A stretch of DNA of 51,829 nt from Planococcus koreensis (GCF_004761975.1 NZ_RQII01000012.1:1-51829), one strand, 5' to 3'; counted from the first letter of the stretch, positions 17,625 through 26,821 are shown. Program-made: numbers and translations. Notes: generated from the letters alone by a model not told the origin.

Positions 17625-18022
17625 ACCTTATCGCGCAGGTCTGTTTTCAACGTGATGCGAACACCCTTTTTCTTGCCGAGCGGCTCTTCATAAGCTTCTG
17701 TCATAAAACCGTCAATATTCTGTTTTTGCTGTGCCAAAAATCCCGCTTCAAGCTTGAAGCAACGATGCTCCAGCCCAGGCGCAGCAAGGTGCAGCACGGT
17801 TTCGCCTTTAGCCGAACGCTCAAGTTTCAGCTCGCCGAAGCCGGCTTGCCTGAAAAAGTCCGGTGCCTCGTCCAGCGATGCCAGTGGGAATTTGCGGGCA
17901 AGCGATTTGCCGGCCCAGTAAAGGATATCCGGTTGGTGGCGCCCGAGAATATCAGGGATTACGTGTTCCCGTAGAACTTCCAAGCCGAATTTTCCGTTGA
18001 AATCTGTGTCTGTGACAGTCAT
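17621..18022 (-). CDS. yslB: YslB family protein (DUF2507)
   Basis: A 133-residue cytoplasmic protein of the DUF2507/YslB group, related in fold to the V4R/heme-NO-binding-like small domains. The function is not known. The FGLEVLREHVIPDILG start and the LYWAGKSLARKFPL segment are typical. It lies upstream of and divergent from sdhC, as in B. subtilis. The ribosome site is weak (AGTGGG). Regulation is not visible. Confidence 0.8.
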   Translation of the reverse strand: MTVTDTDFNGKFGLEVLREHVIPDILGRHQPDILYWAGKSLARKFPLASLDEAPDFFRQAGFGELKLERSAKGETVLHLAAPGLEHRCFKLEAGFLAQQKQNIDGFMTEAYEEPLGKKKGVRITLKTDLRDKV

Positions 18023-18085
18023 GTTGAACCCACTTTCAATATAATAAATTAAAGGATGAAACAGTTAGTAATGAGGCAAGTTGCC

Positions 18086-18114
18086 TTGACGCTCCTATTG
18101 GTGCGGAGTACAAT
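18086..18114 (+). promoter_or_regulatory. SigA promoter of sdhCAB
   Basis: TTGACG at 18086-18091 and TACAAT at 18109-18114 with 17-nt spacing; the leader is about 100 nt before the sdhC TTG. Confidence 0.8.
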
Positions 18115-18222
18115 AAATATGTCATATTATTGTATCATGATGATAATAGCAGTCAATGGATGCTTTCGTAACATATCGATTGCTCTTTTTGCTGCCCATT
18201 AACGCCTAAGGGAGGTAAAATT

Positions 18223-18834
18223 TTGGATAATCGAGAATTTTTAATGCGCAGGCTGCACTCACTATTGGGGATCATTCCAATCGGATTGTTCTTGACGCAG
18301 CACTTAATCGTCAACCATTTTGCGACACAAGGCGTGGAAGCGTTTAACACAGCTTCCCATTTCATGGCGAGCTTGCCGTTCGTAATCTTCTTGGAGATCT
18401 TCGTTATTTATTTACCGTTGATGTACCATGCGTTCTACGGTCTATACATAGCGTTCACTTCGAAAAATAATGTGGGGCATTACAGCTACATGCGCAACAC
18501 ATTGTTCGTGGCACAGCGCTATACAGGAATTTTCCTGGTAATCTTCATCGCATGGCACGTGTTTGAAACGCGTTTCCAAGTCGCTATCGGCAATGCTGCT
18601 GAAGCAGACTTCAACATGATGGCCAACATCCTCGACAACCCGGCTATGCTGGTATTCTACATCTTGGGTGTATTGGCAGCGACGTTCCACTTGGCGAACG
18701 GCTTATGGTCATTCTTGGTTACTTGGGGAATCACGCAGTCTGAAAAGGCACAGAAATACTCAACGTACTTCACGTTGCTCGTATTTGTCGTCTTGTCTAT
18801 TATCGGCATCAGAGCGCTATTCGCATTCGTTTAA
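18223..18834 (+). CDS. sdhC: Succinate dehydrogenase cytochrome b558 subunit
   Basis: The membrane anchor of complex II, holding heme b and the menaquinone site. The 203-residue protein has five transmembrane helices (about 12-30, 46-68, 92-112, 137-160 and 178-200). Histidines lie at HSLLG, QHLIVNHF, WHVFETRF and FHLANG, as in the B. subtilis di-heme subunit. The TTG start at 18223 follows GGGAGGT by 7 nt; the next ATG would cut off the conserved N-terminus. It begins the sdhCAB operon. Confidence 0.94.
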   Translation: MDNREFLMRRLHSLLGIIPIGLFLTQHLIVNHFATQGVEAFNTASHFMASLPFVIFLEIFVIYLPLMYHAFYGLYIAFTSKNNVGHYSYMRNTLFVAQRYTGIFLVIFIAWHVFETRFQVAIGNAAEADFNMMANILDNPAMLVFYILGVLAATFHLANGLWSFLVTWGITQSEKAQKYSTYFTLLVFVVLSIIGIRALFAFV

Positions 18835-18879
18835 TAAAATTTCGATATTTGGTGAACTAAAAGAGGAGTGAATACCATA

Positions 18880-20628
18880 ATGGCGAAAGGCAAACTTACT
18901 ATCGTAGGAGGCGGCCTTGCCGGCTTGATGGCTGCTATTAAAGCGGCAGAAGCAGGCTCTCCCGTCGACCTATTCTCAATCGTTCCTGTAAAAAGATCTC
19001 ACTCGGTTTGTGCGCAGGGCGGGATCAACGGAGCGGTAAATACAAAAGGTGAAGGGGATTCCCCGGATATTCACTTTGATGACACCGTTTACGGCGGCGA
19101 TTTCCTGGCTAACCAAAAACCGGTTAAAGCGATGACAGATGCTGCACCCGAAATCATCCGTTTGCTTGACCGCATGGGCGTCATGTTCAACCGTACACCT
19201 GAAGGCCTTTTGGACTTCCGCCGTTTCGGCGGCACGATGTACCACAGAACAGCTTTCGCAGGCGCAACAACTGGCCAGCAATTGCTTTACGCTTTGGACG
19301 AGCAGGTTCGCCGCTATGAAGTGAGCGGGCTTGTCACAAAATACGAAGGTTGGGAATTCCTCGGACTGGTTCTTGATGATGCAGGCGTCAGCAAAGGGAT
19401 TACAGCCCAAAACATGTCGACGATGGAAATTCGTGCGTTCCGTGCAGATGCTGTTATCATGGCAACTGGCGGTCCTGGGATCATCTTCGGCAAATCGACG
19501 AACTCTGTTATCAACACGGGATCTGCTGCTTCAATCGTTTATCAGCAGGGAGCGTATTACGCGAACGGCGAATTTATCCAAATTCACCCGACAGCAATCC
19601 CAGGCGACGATAAACTGCGCTTGATGTCAGAATCAGCGCGCGGAGAAGGCGGCCGTATCTGGACTTATAAAGACGGCAAGCCTTGGTACTTCCTTGAAGA
19701 AAAATACCCGGCATACGGGAACCTTGTGCCGCGTGATATCGCGACACGGGAAATCTTCGATGTCTGCGTAAACCAAAAGCTTGGCATCAATGGCGAAAAC
19801 ATGGTCTACTTGGATCTTTCTCATAAAGACCCACATGAATTGGACGTTAAGCTTGGCGGAATCATTGAAATTTACGAGAAATTCACTGGTGACGACCCAC
19901 GCAAAGTGCCGATGAAAATCTTCCCGGCAGTCCATTATTCAATGGGCGGCCTATGGGTTGACGATCATCAGATGACAAGCATCCCTGGCGTTCTTGCGGC
20001 AGGCGAATGCGATTATTCCCAGCACGGTGCAAACCGTTTGGGCGCAAACTCCTTATTATCCGCTATTTATGGCGGAATGGTCGCAGGGCCATATGCAATC
20101 GAGTACATGAAAGGCTTGGACGTTTTGGCAGAAGACCTTCCTTCGGATATCTATGACAGAGCCCAAGCTGAAGAACAGCGCAAATGGGAAGAGATTCTCG
20201 CGTTGAACGGTACGGAAAATGCATATGTCCTGCATAAAGAGCTTGGCGAATGGATGACGGACAACGTAACAGTTGTGCGCTACAACGATCGCCTGCAAAA
20301 AACGGATGAAAAAATCCAGGAATTGCTGGAGCGTTTCAACCACATCAACATCACAGACACTCAGCTTTGGAGCAACCAGGGCGCAATGTTCACGCGCCAG
20401 TTGAAAAATATGCTGCATTTAGCACGGGCTATCACGATCGGAGCGCTTCTGCGCAACGAAAGCCGCGGCGCCCATTACAAACCGGAATTCCCGGAGCGTA
20501 ATGATGAAGAATTCTTGAAAACGACAATGGCGAAGTTCAATGGCTACGATGCACCGATCTTCCATTACGAAGAAGTCGACTTTTCATTGATTCCACCGCG
20601 TAAACGTGACTATTCGGCGAAAGCATAG
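18880..20628 (+). CDS. sdhA: Succinate dehydrogenase flavoprotein subunit
   Basis: It oxidises succinate to fumarate on a covalently bound FAD. The 582-residue protein begins with the dinucleotide motif LTIVGGGLAGLMAA and has the flavinylation site SHSVCAQGG with H41 as the attached histidine. The catalytic region NGEFIQIHPTA and the SESARGEGG motif follow. ATG 18880 is preferred over the GTG at 18868, which lies inside the AGAGGAG site. It is the menaquinone-type enzyme (long N-terminal flavoprotein domain, no SdhD in the operon). Confidence 0.96.
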   Translation: MAKGKLTIVGGGLAGLMAAIKAAEAGSPVDLFSIVPVKRSHSVCAQGGINGAVNTKGEGDSPDIHFDDTVYGGDFLANQKPVKAMTDAAPEIIRLLDRMGVMFNRTPEGLLDFRRFGGTMYHRTAFAGATTGQQLLYALDEQVRRYEVSGLVTKYEGWEFLGLVLDDAGVSKGITAQNMSTMEIRAFRADAVIMATGGPGIIFGKSTNSVINTGSAASIVYQQGAYYANGEFIQIHPTAIPGDDKLRLMSESARGEGGRIWTYKDGKPWYFLEEKYPAYGNLVPRDIATREIFDVCVNQKLGINGENMVYLDLSHKDPHELDVKLGGIIEIYEKFTGDDPRKVPMKIFPAVHYSMGGLWVDDHQMTSIPGVLAAGECDYSQHGANRLGANSLLSAIYGGMVAGPYAIEYMKGLDVLAEDLPSDIYDRAQAEEQRKWEEILALNGTENAYVLHKELGEWMTDNVTVVRYNDRLQKTDEKIQELLERFNHINITDTQLWSNQGAMFTRQLKNMLHLARAITIGALLRNESRGAHYKPEFPERNDEEFLKTTMAKFNGYDAPIFHYEEVDFSLIPPRKRDYSAKA

Positions 20629-20653
20629 CACTTAGAAAGGAGCTAATTTTACC

Positions 20654-21421
20654 ATGGGTGAAGCAGCAAAAACGGTTATATTTGAAATCGAACGCAGAAA
20701 CTCTACGGATGAAAATTCGTATTGGGAAAAGTTCGAATTAGCATATCGTCCAAACATGAATGTCATCTCGGCATTGATGGAAATCCGACGCAACCCTGTC
20801 AACATCGAAGGGAAAACGACAACCCCGGTAACATGGGACATGAACTGTCTTGAGGAAGTTTGTGGCGCTTGTTCTATGGTCATCAATGGCAAAGCCCGCC
20901 AATCTTGTACGGCGCTTGTCGACCAATTGGAACAGCCGATTCGCCTTCAGCCGATGAAAACATTCCCTGTAGTCCGCGACTTAATCGTAGACCGCAGCCG
21001 CATGTTCGACTCGCTGAAAAAAGTCAAAGCTTGGGTGCCGATCGATGGCACGCACGATTTGGGCGAAGGCCCGCGCATGCCTGAGCGGAAACGCCAATGG
21101 GCATACGAATTATCAAAATGCATGACTTGCGGCGTATGCTTGGAAGCATGCCCGAACGTCAACGATAAATCCGACTTCATCGGACCGGCGCCGCTTTCAC
21201 AAGTGCGCTTGATGAACGCCCACCCGACAGGTGCCATGAACCGTGATGAGCGTTTGAACGCAATCATGGGTGAAGGCGGCCTAGGCGGATGCGGTAACTC
21301 TCAAAACTGTGTTGAATCTTGCCCTAAAGGAATTCCTTTGACAGCTTCAATCGCAGCATTGAACCGCGACACAACAGTTCAAATGTTCCGCAACTTCTTC
21401 GGAAGCGACCATAATGTTTGA
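20654..21421 (+). CDS. sdhB: Succinate dehydrogenase iron-sulfur subunit
   Basis: It carries electrons from FAD to the quinone. The 255-residue protein has the [2Fe-2S] cysteines C65, C70, C73 and C85, and the [4Fe-4S]/[3Fe-4S] sets in CMTCGVCLEACPN and CGNSQNCVESCPKG. AAAGGAG precedes the ATG. It is the last gene of sdhCAB, followed by a terminator. Confidence 0.96.
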   Translation: MGEAAKTVIFEIERRNSTDENSYWEKFELAYRPNMNVISALMEIRRNPVNIEGKTTTPVTWDMNCLEEVCGACSMVINGKARQSCTALVDQLEQPIRLQPMKTFPVVRDLIVDRSRMFDSLKKVKAWVPIDGTHDLGEGPRMPERKRQWAYELSKCMTCGVCLEACPNVNDKSDFIGPAPLSQVRLMNAHPTGAMNRDERLNAIMGEGGLGGCGNSQNCVESCPKGIPLTASIAALNRDTTVQMFRNFFGSDHNV

Positions 21422-21436
21422 TTGAATGAAAAGGAG

Positions 21437-21463
21437 AACCCCGCTTATGCGGGGTTTTTTTCT
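21437..21463 (+). terminator. Terminator of sdhCAB
   Basis: AACCCCGC (21437-21444) pairs with GCGGGGTT (21449-21456) and continues into T7, 15 nt after the sdhB stop. Confidence 0.93.
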
Positions 21464-21540
21464 ATCTATTTTTAGCTGTATGCCCCCAATTGAGCATTAT
21501 TTGCTATACTAAGAAAATAAAGCGCAATGGGGGTCTCAAT

Positions 21541-22008
21541 ATGAAAGCGAACTACATTGAAAATCGGGATGAATGGCAGAATGGATTCGAATTTTCTGTG
21601 CCGGTGCAAGTCCGGTTTTCGGAAACCGATATGTTCGGGCACGTCAATAATACAGTGCCAATCACGTATTTTGAATTCGCCCGCATCGAATATATGAAAA
21701 GCCTCGGCCTTATGCAAAACTGGCTGGCTGACGGCGATGGGTTGATCCCGGTAGTGGCAGATATGCAAGTGGATTACGTCCAGCAGGTCTTTTTTGATGA
21801 AATGCTGTCGGTTTATGTGAAAGCGGCAAAAGTCGGCAATTCATCGGTAGACATCCATTATTGGGTGACGAATGAAGCTGGGGAGACTTGTTTTACTGGG
21901 CGGGGCATCATGGTCCAGATCTCAAAAGAGACAGGCAAAGGGCATCCTTGGACAGAAGAGCAAAAGCAATTATTTACAGCAAAGCAGTTAATTTCAACAA
22001 AAAAATAA
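21541..22008 (+). CDS. Acyl-CoA thioesterase, 4HBT/hotdog family
   Basis: A 155-residue hotdog-fold protein. VRFSETDMFGHVNNTVPITY carries the conserved catalytic aspartate and the HVNN motif of 4-hydroxybenzoyl-CoA thioesterase-like enzymes. The substrate is not known; the B. subtilis counterpart at this place is ysmA. The ATG at 21541 is used because the ORF upstream runs through the promoter region; TGGGGGT acts as the ribosome site. Confidence 0.82.
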   Translation: MKANYIENRDEWQNGFEFSVPVQVRFSETDMFGHVNNTVPITYFEFARIEYMKSLGLMQNWLADGDGLIPVVADMQVDYVQQVFFDEMLSVYVKAAKVGNSSVDIHYWVTNEAGETCFTGRGIMVQISKETGKGHPWTEEQKQLFTAKQLISTKK

Positions 22009-22082
22009 GCGGATTCTTGCCATATCCATAAAAAACCTTCACTATAGAGAGAAGGATACTTAGCCAAGGAGTGTTGAATTCA

Positions 22083-22535
22083 ATGAATGAAAATGCCAAA
22101 CAGAATCTCCATGACCCGGAACGGGTAGCGTTTATGGAAAAAGAACTTCGTTACATTTCCGGCATCATCAAGCAAAAAGGCCGCGAAATCCTGAATTCCT
22201 ATACCATTACACCGCCTCAGTTTATTGCTTTGCAATGGCTTTTTGAGCACGGAGATATGACAATCGGAGATCTTTCCAACAAGATGTACCTGGCGTTCAG
22301 CACAACGACTGACTTAGTGGACCGCATGGAAAAAAATGAACTTGTGGTACGCATCCGTGAAGAACAGGACCGCCGTGTTGTCCGCATCAAACTCTTGAAA
22401 GAGGGCGAACGGATCATTGAAGAAGTGATTAAAAAGCGCCAGGATTACTTGGAAAATGTGCTGGCGAATTTCAGCGAAGAAGAAGCTGGCCAATTTTCAA
22501 TGCTTCTTGAGAAGCTCCATACAAACATGAAATAG
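22083..22535 (+). CDS. MarR-family transcriptional regulator (YsmB-like)
   Basis: A 150-residue winged-helix protein of the MarR family. The DNA-binding part (about 45-105) shows the helices around QFIALQWLF, TIGDLSNKM and the wing VRIREEQDRRVVRIKLL. It follows the ysmA-like gene as ysmB does in B. subtilis. AAGGAG at 22066-22071 is 11 nt from ATG 22083; upstream GTG and TTG codons overlap that site. Targets are unknown. The next gene is racE, with gerE missing between them. Confidence 0.83.
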   Translation: MNENAKQNLHDPERVAFMEKELRYISGIIKQKGREILNSYTITPPQFIALQWLFEHGDMTIGDLSNKMYLAFSTTTDLVDRMEKNELVVRIREEQDRRVVRIKLLKEGERIIEEVIKKRQDYLENVLANFSEEEAGQFSMLLEKLHTNMK

Positions 22536-22547
22536 GATAGTGGTGAT

Positions 22548-23357
22548 TTGAACGTGAATGCGCCTATAGGTGTTATCGATTCAGGGGTAGGCGGACTGAC
22601 CGTCGCCAAGGAAATCATGAAGTTATTGCCGAATGAACAGATATTTTATATTGGCGACAATGCGCGCTGCCCATACGGACCCCGTTCACTTCAAGAAGTG
22701 AAGAAGTTTACATGGCAGATGGCGCAGGCGCTGATGAAAAAGAAAATCAAGATGCTGGTGATTGCGTGCAATACCGCAACAGCTGCAGCGTTGGACTCTC
22801 TTCAGAAAAAATTGCCGATTCCCGTAATCGGCGTCATTTTTCCAGGCGCCCGCGCTGCGATCAAATCTTCTCCTGGGAAGAATATTGCGGTTCTCGGCAC
22901 TCTGGGAACTGTCCAGAGCGGCGCTTACGAAAAAGCAGTGAAGTCACTCGTGTCTTCGTCGAATGTTGTTCAATTGGCGTGCCCGAGGTTTGTGCCGCTC
23001 GTAGAAAGTGATGAGTACGAAGGGGAGTTTGCCCGAAAAATGGTGGAGGAAACATTGTCCCAGCTCGAAGGGGAAGTTTTTGATACAGCTATTTTGGGCT
23101 GCACCCATTATCCGTTGCTGCAGGACTTTATCGAGGGCGTGTTCGGCAACGGTGTCAAAGTGTTGTCATCTGCAGAAGAGACAGCCAAAGACGTCGAACG
23201 CCATTTGCGCTTCAAAGGCCAACTTTCGGATCGCACCAAGCCGCCGGTCCACCACTTCTATACATCCGGATCGATTCCGATCTTCCGGTCGATTATCCAG
23301 AAATGGCTGGGCATTGAAGAACCATTCGTCCATTCGATACGTTTTCCCAAAACCTGA
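22548..23357 (+). CDS. racE: Glutamate racemase
   Basis: It makes D-glutamate for peptidoglycan. The 269-residue protein contains IGVIDSGVGGLTVAKE (catalytic first half), the first cysteine in VIACNTATAAAL and the second in LGCTHYPLL. The TTG at 22548 is used, with GTGGTGA a few bases upstream; a GTG at 22554 is an alternative. It starts 12 nt after ysmB. In B. subtilis gerE and gerM flank this gene, and neither is here. Confidence 0.95.
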   Translation: MNVNAPIGVIDSGVGGLTVAKEIMKLLPNEQIFYIGDNARCPYGPRSLQEVKKFTWQMAQALMKKKIKMLVIACNTATAAALDSLQKKLPIPVIGVIFPGARAAIKSSPGKNIAVLGTLGTVQSGAYEKAVKSLVSSSNVVQLACPRFVPLVESDEYEGEFARKMVEETLSQLEGEVFDTAILGCTHYPLLQDFIEGVFGNGVKVLSSAEETAKDVERHLRFKGQLSDRTKPPVHHFYTSGSIPIFRSIIQKWLGIEEPFVHSIRFPKT

Positions 23358-23380
23358 CGGCTCACGCCGCCAGGTTTTTT
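23351..23380 (+). terminator. Terminator of racE
   Basis: A stem AACCTG/CGGC with GCCG/CAGGTT overlaps the racE stop codon and runs into seven T residues. Confidence 0.88.
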
Positions 23381-23438
23381 TGGTCGAGCTTCCGCAAATA
23401 TGGTAATCTAATGATGAAGAGTTGAGGAGGAAATATAA

Positions 23439-24188
23439 ATGACTAGAATTGATGGCAGAAAAGCGGGCGAATTGCGTCCGGTGCAGATGGATACAGAGTA
23501 CTTGATACATCCTGAAGGATCGGTCCTGATAACAGTCGGACAGACGAAAGTGATCTGTACGGCAACGATTGAGGAAAAAGTTCCGCCCTTTTTAAGAGGT
23601 CAAGGCAAAGGCTGGGTCACTGCCGAATATTCGATGCTGCCACGGGCAACCAATTCACGCAATCGCCGTGAATCATCGCAAGGCAAAGTGGGCGGACGTA
23701 CAATGGAGATTCAGCGCTTAATCGGCAGAGCACTCCGCGCTGTAGTAGATTTGGAAAAGTTGGGCGAACGCACGCTGTGGATCGATTGTGATGTCATTCA
23801 GGCGGACGGCGGAACGCGCACAGCTTCTATTACCGGCGCATTCGTCGCTATGACGATGGCGATCGGCGAACTGGACTTGCCGGCTTTTCCAGTAACAGAC
23901 TTCCTGGCAGCAACCAGCGTAGGCATCGATGAAGAAATCGGTGCGATTCTGGACTTGAACTATGTCGAGGATTCGACAGCAGAAGTGGATATGAACCTGG
24001 TGATGACCGGAGCTGGACATTTCGTCGAGCTGCAGGGCACTGGAGAAGAGGCGACATTCTCACGCGCACAGCTCAACGAATTGCTGGACCTTGGCGAAGC
24101 TGGCATCAGCCAATTGATTGAAATGCAAAAACAAGTACTCGGAAAGATTGCTCTCCGGGTCGGGGAAGAGGTGAATTCCAACCTATGA
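23439..24188 (+). CDS. rph: Ribonuclease PH
   Basis: A phosphorolytic 3'-5' exoribonuclease that trims tRNA 3' ends. The 249-residue length and motifs ([58 protein letters not shown]) are canonical. GAGGAGG precedes the ATG. The stop overlaps the rdgB start by 4 nt, giving translational coupling. Gene order with rdgB matches B. subtilis rph-ysnA. Confidence 0.96.
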   Translation: MTRIDGRKAGELRPVQMDTEYLIHPEGSVLITVGQTKVICTATIEEKVPPFLRGQGKGWVTAEYSMLPRATNSRNRRESSQGKVGGRTMEIQRLIGRALRAVVDLEKLGERTLWIDCDVIQADGGTRTASITGAFVAMTMAIGELDLPAFPVTDFLAATSVGIDEEIGAILDLNYVEDSTAEVDMNLVMTGAGHFVELQGTGEEATFSRAQLNELLDLGEAGISQLIEMQKQVLGKIALRVGEEVNSNL

Positions 24189-24793
24189 AACAAGTGATCA
24201 TTGCAACTCAAAACTTGGGCAAGGCAAAGGATTTCGAAGCGCTGTTCCGTCCATTCGGCTATGAAGTTTTGACATTGCGCGATATCGCAGAAGACATCGA
24301 CGTTGAAGAAACAGGCTCCACTTTTGAAGAAAATGCCATACTGAAAGCGGAAACGGTTGCCAAACTCCTTAATACCGCCGTTATCGCGGATGACAGCGGG
24401 CTGGAAATTGATGCACTCGGCGGCGAACCTGGCGTTTACTCGGCGCGCTATGCCGGCGGCGAGAAAAGCGACAGCGCGAACATCGACAAAGTTTTGGAGA
24501 AAATGAAAGGCATTCCGGAAGAAAAACGCCATGCGCGTTTCCGCTGTGTGCTGGCAATCGCTGTTCCTGGAAAAGAAACAAAAGTTTTCTCGGGAACTTG
24601 CGAAGGTTATATCATTGAAGAGCGCATCGGCGAAAACGGCTTCGGTTATGACCCGATTTTCTGGGTGCCATCCGAAGGGCGGACATTGGCAGAGATGCAG
24701 CCACAGGAAAAAGCGGCCATTTCCCATCGCGGCAATGCTATGAGAGAAATGCAGCAATCGTTGTCAAAGCTGCTTAACGGCTCTGAAGAATAG
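24185..24793 (+). CDS. rdgB: dITP/XTP pyrophosphatase
   Basis: A house-cleaning nucleotidase that removes dITP, dGTP-like XTP and related bases from the pool. The 202-residue protein shows [41 protein letters not shown] and the C-terminal FGYDPIFW and SHRGNAM motifs of the RdgB/HAM1 family. The ATG overlaps the rph stop. B. subtilis has ysnB next; here a tRNA gene follows. Confidence 0.95.
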   Translation: MKQVIIATQNLGKAKDFEALFRPFGYEVLTLRDIAEDIDVEETGSTFEENAILKAETVAKLLNTAVIADDSGLEIDALGGEPGVYSARYAGGEKSDSANIDKVLEKMKGIPEEKRHARFRCVLAIAVPGKETKVFSGTCEGYIIEERIGENGFGYDPIFWVPSEGRTLAEMQPQEKAAISHRGNAMREMQQSLSKLLNGSEE

Positions 24794-24827
24794 CAGAAAA
24801 TCAATTTAATGTTTTTGCAAAATAGCA

Positions 24828-24856
24828 TTGACTTTTAATGAAATCATTTCTATAAT
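24828..24856 (+). promoter_or_regulatory. SigA promoter of tRNA-Arg
   Basis: TTGACT at 24828-24833 and TATAAT at 24851-24856 with 17-nt spacing; the tRNA starts 44 nt past the -10 box. Confidence 0.9.
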
Positions 24857-24900
24857 TAAAATTGTCTTTCGTTGGAGAATCGATTCCAAAAGAAAGCCAT

Positions 24901-24974
<74 letters not shown>

Positions 24975-25005
24975 TTATAGAAATGATTACATAAGAAAAC
25001 GGCAG

Positions 25006-25040
25006 ACCCCTTTGATCCCATTTGGATCAGAGGGGTTTTC
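25006..25040 (+). terminator. Terminator of tRNA-Arg
   Basis: The stem 25006-25018 with 25024-25035 (one mismatch) and a short T-tail ends the tRNA transcript. Confidence 0.85.
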
Positions 25041-25132
25041 CTATAGCTGAAAAAATAATTTAAAGAACCCGGAATATTCAGAATAATAATGTTAGAATAA
25101 AAGTAAATTTATTGCCGGAAGGTGGAGATAAA

Positions 25133-25570
25133 ATGGCTGGACCTACTTTGAAAGTATCGACAATATGGCAAAAAGATTTTCTGTTTACGATGACGACTCC
25201 CGGAGGCCATGAACTCGCAATGGATGCCCATCAGGCGACAGGCGGGGAAGGAAATGGCGTCCTGCCGATGCAGGCGCTTCTCGGAGCGCTCGCTGGCTGC
25301 GTCGGAATGGATGTGGTGGCGATCTTAAGAAGCCGCATGAATAAGATTGAACGCATTGAAATTGTCACAGAAGGCGATAAAAATGACAAGCCGCCAAAAG
25401 AATTTACGGCGATTGCCGTAACTTTCCTGGTAGATGGCGAAGTGGAGCCAGAGCGGGTGTGGCACGCAATCCGGACGAGTGCTGACAAATATTGCCCCGT
25501 TGCCCATTCAATCATGCCGGCTTTGGCCTATAAGCTGATTTTAAATGGTGAAGATGTGGAGGAGCTTTAA
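25133..25570 (+). CDS. OsmC/Ohr family protein
   Basis: A 145-residue protein of the OsmC/Ohr superfamily, thiol peroxidases that reduce organic hydroperoxides. Two conserved cysteines lie at LAGCVGMDV and YCPVAHSI, the peroxidatic and resolving positions. ATG 25133 follows AAGGTGGAG; the TTG upstream has no ribosome site. It lies next to the TetR/Spx-like pair, in the region that replaces ysnB to ilv-leu of B. subtilis. The specific substrate is not clear. Confidence 0.83.
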   Translation: MAGPTLKVSTIWQKDFLFTMTTPGGHELAMDAHQATGGEGNGVLPMQALLGALAGCVGMDVVAILRSRMNKIERIEIVTEGDKNDKPPKEFTAIAVTFLVDGEVEPERVWHAIRTSADKYCPVAHSIMPALAYKLILNGEDVEEL

Positions 25571-25615
25571 CATTAAATGGCGAAAATGTGAAGCAACATG
25601 AAAATAAACGCTTTT

Positions 25616-25641
25616 AAAACATGAACCAGAGTTCATGTTTT
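25616..25641. promoter_or_regulatory. Perfect inverted repeat upstream of the tetR gene
   Basis: Arms of 11 bp (AAAACATGAAC and GTTCATGTTTT) surround four bases, 40 nt before the regulator ATG. It can be read as the operator of the downstream TetR regulator or as a terminator for the osmC-like gene (stem followed by T residues). Sequence alone does not decide. Confidence 0.6.
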
Positions 25642-25680
25642 TCGTGTAAGCGTGTTATTCTATGTACTAGAGGTGACGAA

Positions 25681-26337
25681 ATGCCGAACGAAAATTTGGT
25701 CGGAGATTTTCCGACGTTTCCGAAACAACAACGATCAAAGTTAAAAAGAGAGGCATTGATTGAAAGTGCCAAATCCCTCTTTATCGAAAAGGGCTACGAA
25801 CACACGACGGCAAAAGAGATTGCCGCACGGGCCCATGTTGCCACCGGCACATTTTACCGGTATTTCTCAGACAAGCGGCAATTATTGATGTCGCTCATCG
25901 AAAATCAGCTCGAAGACATCATGCCGCTTGATCTCGAGTGGAAAAGTGGCGATCCCGAAAAGCTGTTAGCTGGGCGCCTTGAAATGCATTACCATAAAAT
26001 GAATGAATCGAATTTAGGGAAATTGATGCCGGAGCTGCTGATCCGCGATGCCGAATTGGCCGCAGTGGTCAAAGATGCAAAAGTGCATATGCAGAAAAAA
26101 GTGCTGCAGCATCTTGAAAAGCTTCAGCGAAAAGGGCTCATGTGGCCGGATATTGATATTGGAACGTTGACATGGTGCCTGCAGTCGCTGCTCGAAAAAT
26201 TACAAGTCCGCAATAGTGAGGGCTTGGATGTGGATTATCAGCAGTTTGCAAAAGTGTTTTGCCGTACGCTGTTCCCCCCGGAGATCATCAAACAGATGAA
26301 GGAAGGTACATTGAATGAAAGGAATGTGACACGATGA
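25681..26337 (+). CDS. TetR-family transcriptional regulator
   Basis: A 218-residue regulator with an N-terminal TetR helix-turn-helix (about 15-65; TAKEIAARAHVATGTFYRYF). The ligand-binding part is not recognisable. ATG 25681 follows AGAGGTGA; the extra upstream in-frame residues run through the inverted repeat, so they are excluded. Its stop overlaps the Spx-like start by 4 nt (ATGA). It probably represses its own operon through the 25616-25641 repeat. Target and ligand are unknown. Confidence 0.85.
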   Translation: MPNENLVGDFPTFPKQQRSKLKREALIESAKSLFIEKGYEHTTAKEIAARAHVATGTFYRYFSDKRQLLMSLIENQLEDIMPLDLEWKSGDPEKLLAGRLEMHYHKMNESNLGKLMPELLIRDAELAAVVKDAKVHMQKKVLQHLEKLQRKGLMWPDIDIGTLTWCLQSLLEKLQVRNSEGLDVDYQQFAKVFCRTLFPPEIIKQMKEGTLNERNVTR

Positions 26338-26732
26338 AAGCGAAATTATTTACTGCGACGAGCAATACCTCCTGCCGGAAAGCGATTGCATGGCTCAATG
26401 AATACAATATCCCTTACACTGAAAAAAACATCTCGGTTACGCCGATCACCGTCGAAGAGATCCAGGAGATCTTGTCGCTGACGGATGAAGGCACGGAAGA
26501 GATCATCTCCAAAAAAGCCTACGCCATCAAAAAACTGAAAGTCGACCTCGATACTTTGTCTATGCCGGAACTGTATGAAGTCATCCAAGGAAACCCGGGG
26601 ATTTTGCGTTTGCCAATCCTCCATGATGGCAAAAAACTGCAGGTTGGATACAATGATGACGAAATCCGCCAATTCCTGCCGCGCTGGTTCCGCATCAGCC
26701 AATTCCAAAAGCTAAAAGCGATTCCCCATTGA
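26334..26732 (+). CDS. Spx/ArsC-family protein without the first CXXC cysteine
   Basis: A 132-residue protein of the Spx family, small thioredoxin-fold proteins that bind the RNA polymerase alpha C-terminal domain. The N-terminus reads KLFTATSNTSCRKAIAWL: Spx normally has CXXC at this place, but the first position is N11, so only C14 remains. The RLPIL segment near residue 94 keeps the Arg-Leu-Pro of the alpha-CTD-binding part. Length equals Spx (131). It is translationally coupled to the tetR gene. It could be an Spx paralogue lacking disulfide switching, or an ArsC-like reductase relative. Confidence 0.75.
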   Translation: MKAKLFTATSNTSCRKAIAWLNEYNIPYTEKNISVTPITVEEIQEILSLTDEGTEEIISKKAYAIKKLKVDLDTLSMPELYEVIQGNPGILRLPILHDGKKLQVGYNDDEIRQFLPRWFRISQFQKLKAIPH

Positions 26733-26772
26733 GTTAGGATCAGCGAGTCCGAACGGCTGAGGTTTTATTTTC

Positions 26773-26800
26773 TTGCAAAAACCCGTTATGGTATTATAAA
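26773..26800 (+). promoter_or_regulatory. Promoter of the TPR-protein gene
   Basis: TTGCAA at 26773-26778 and TATAAA at 26795-26800, 16 nt apart, 22 nt before the ATG. Confidence 0.65.
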
Positions 26801-26821
26801 TAGTACAAATGGGGTGTTAAA

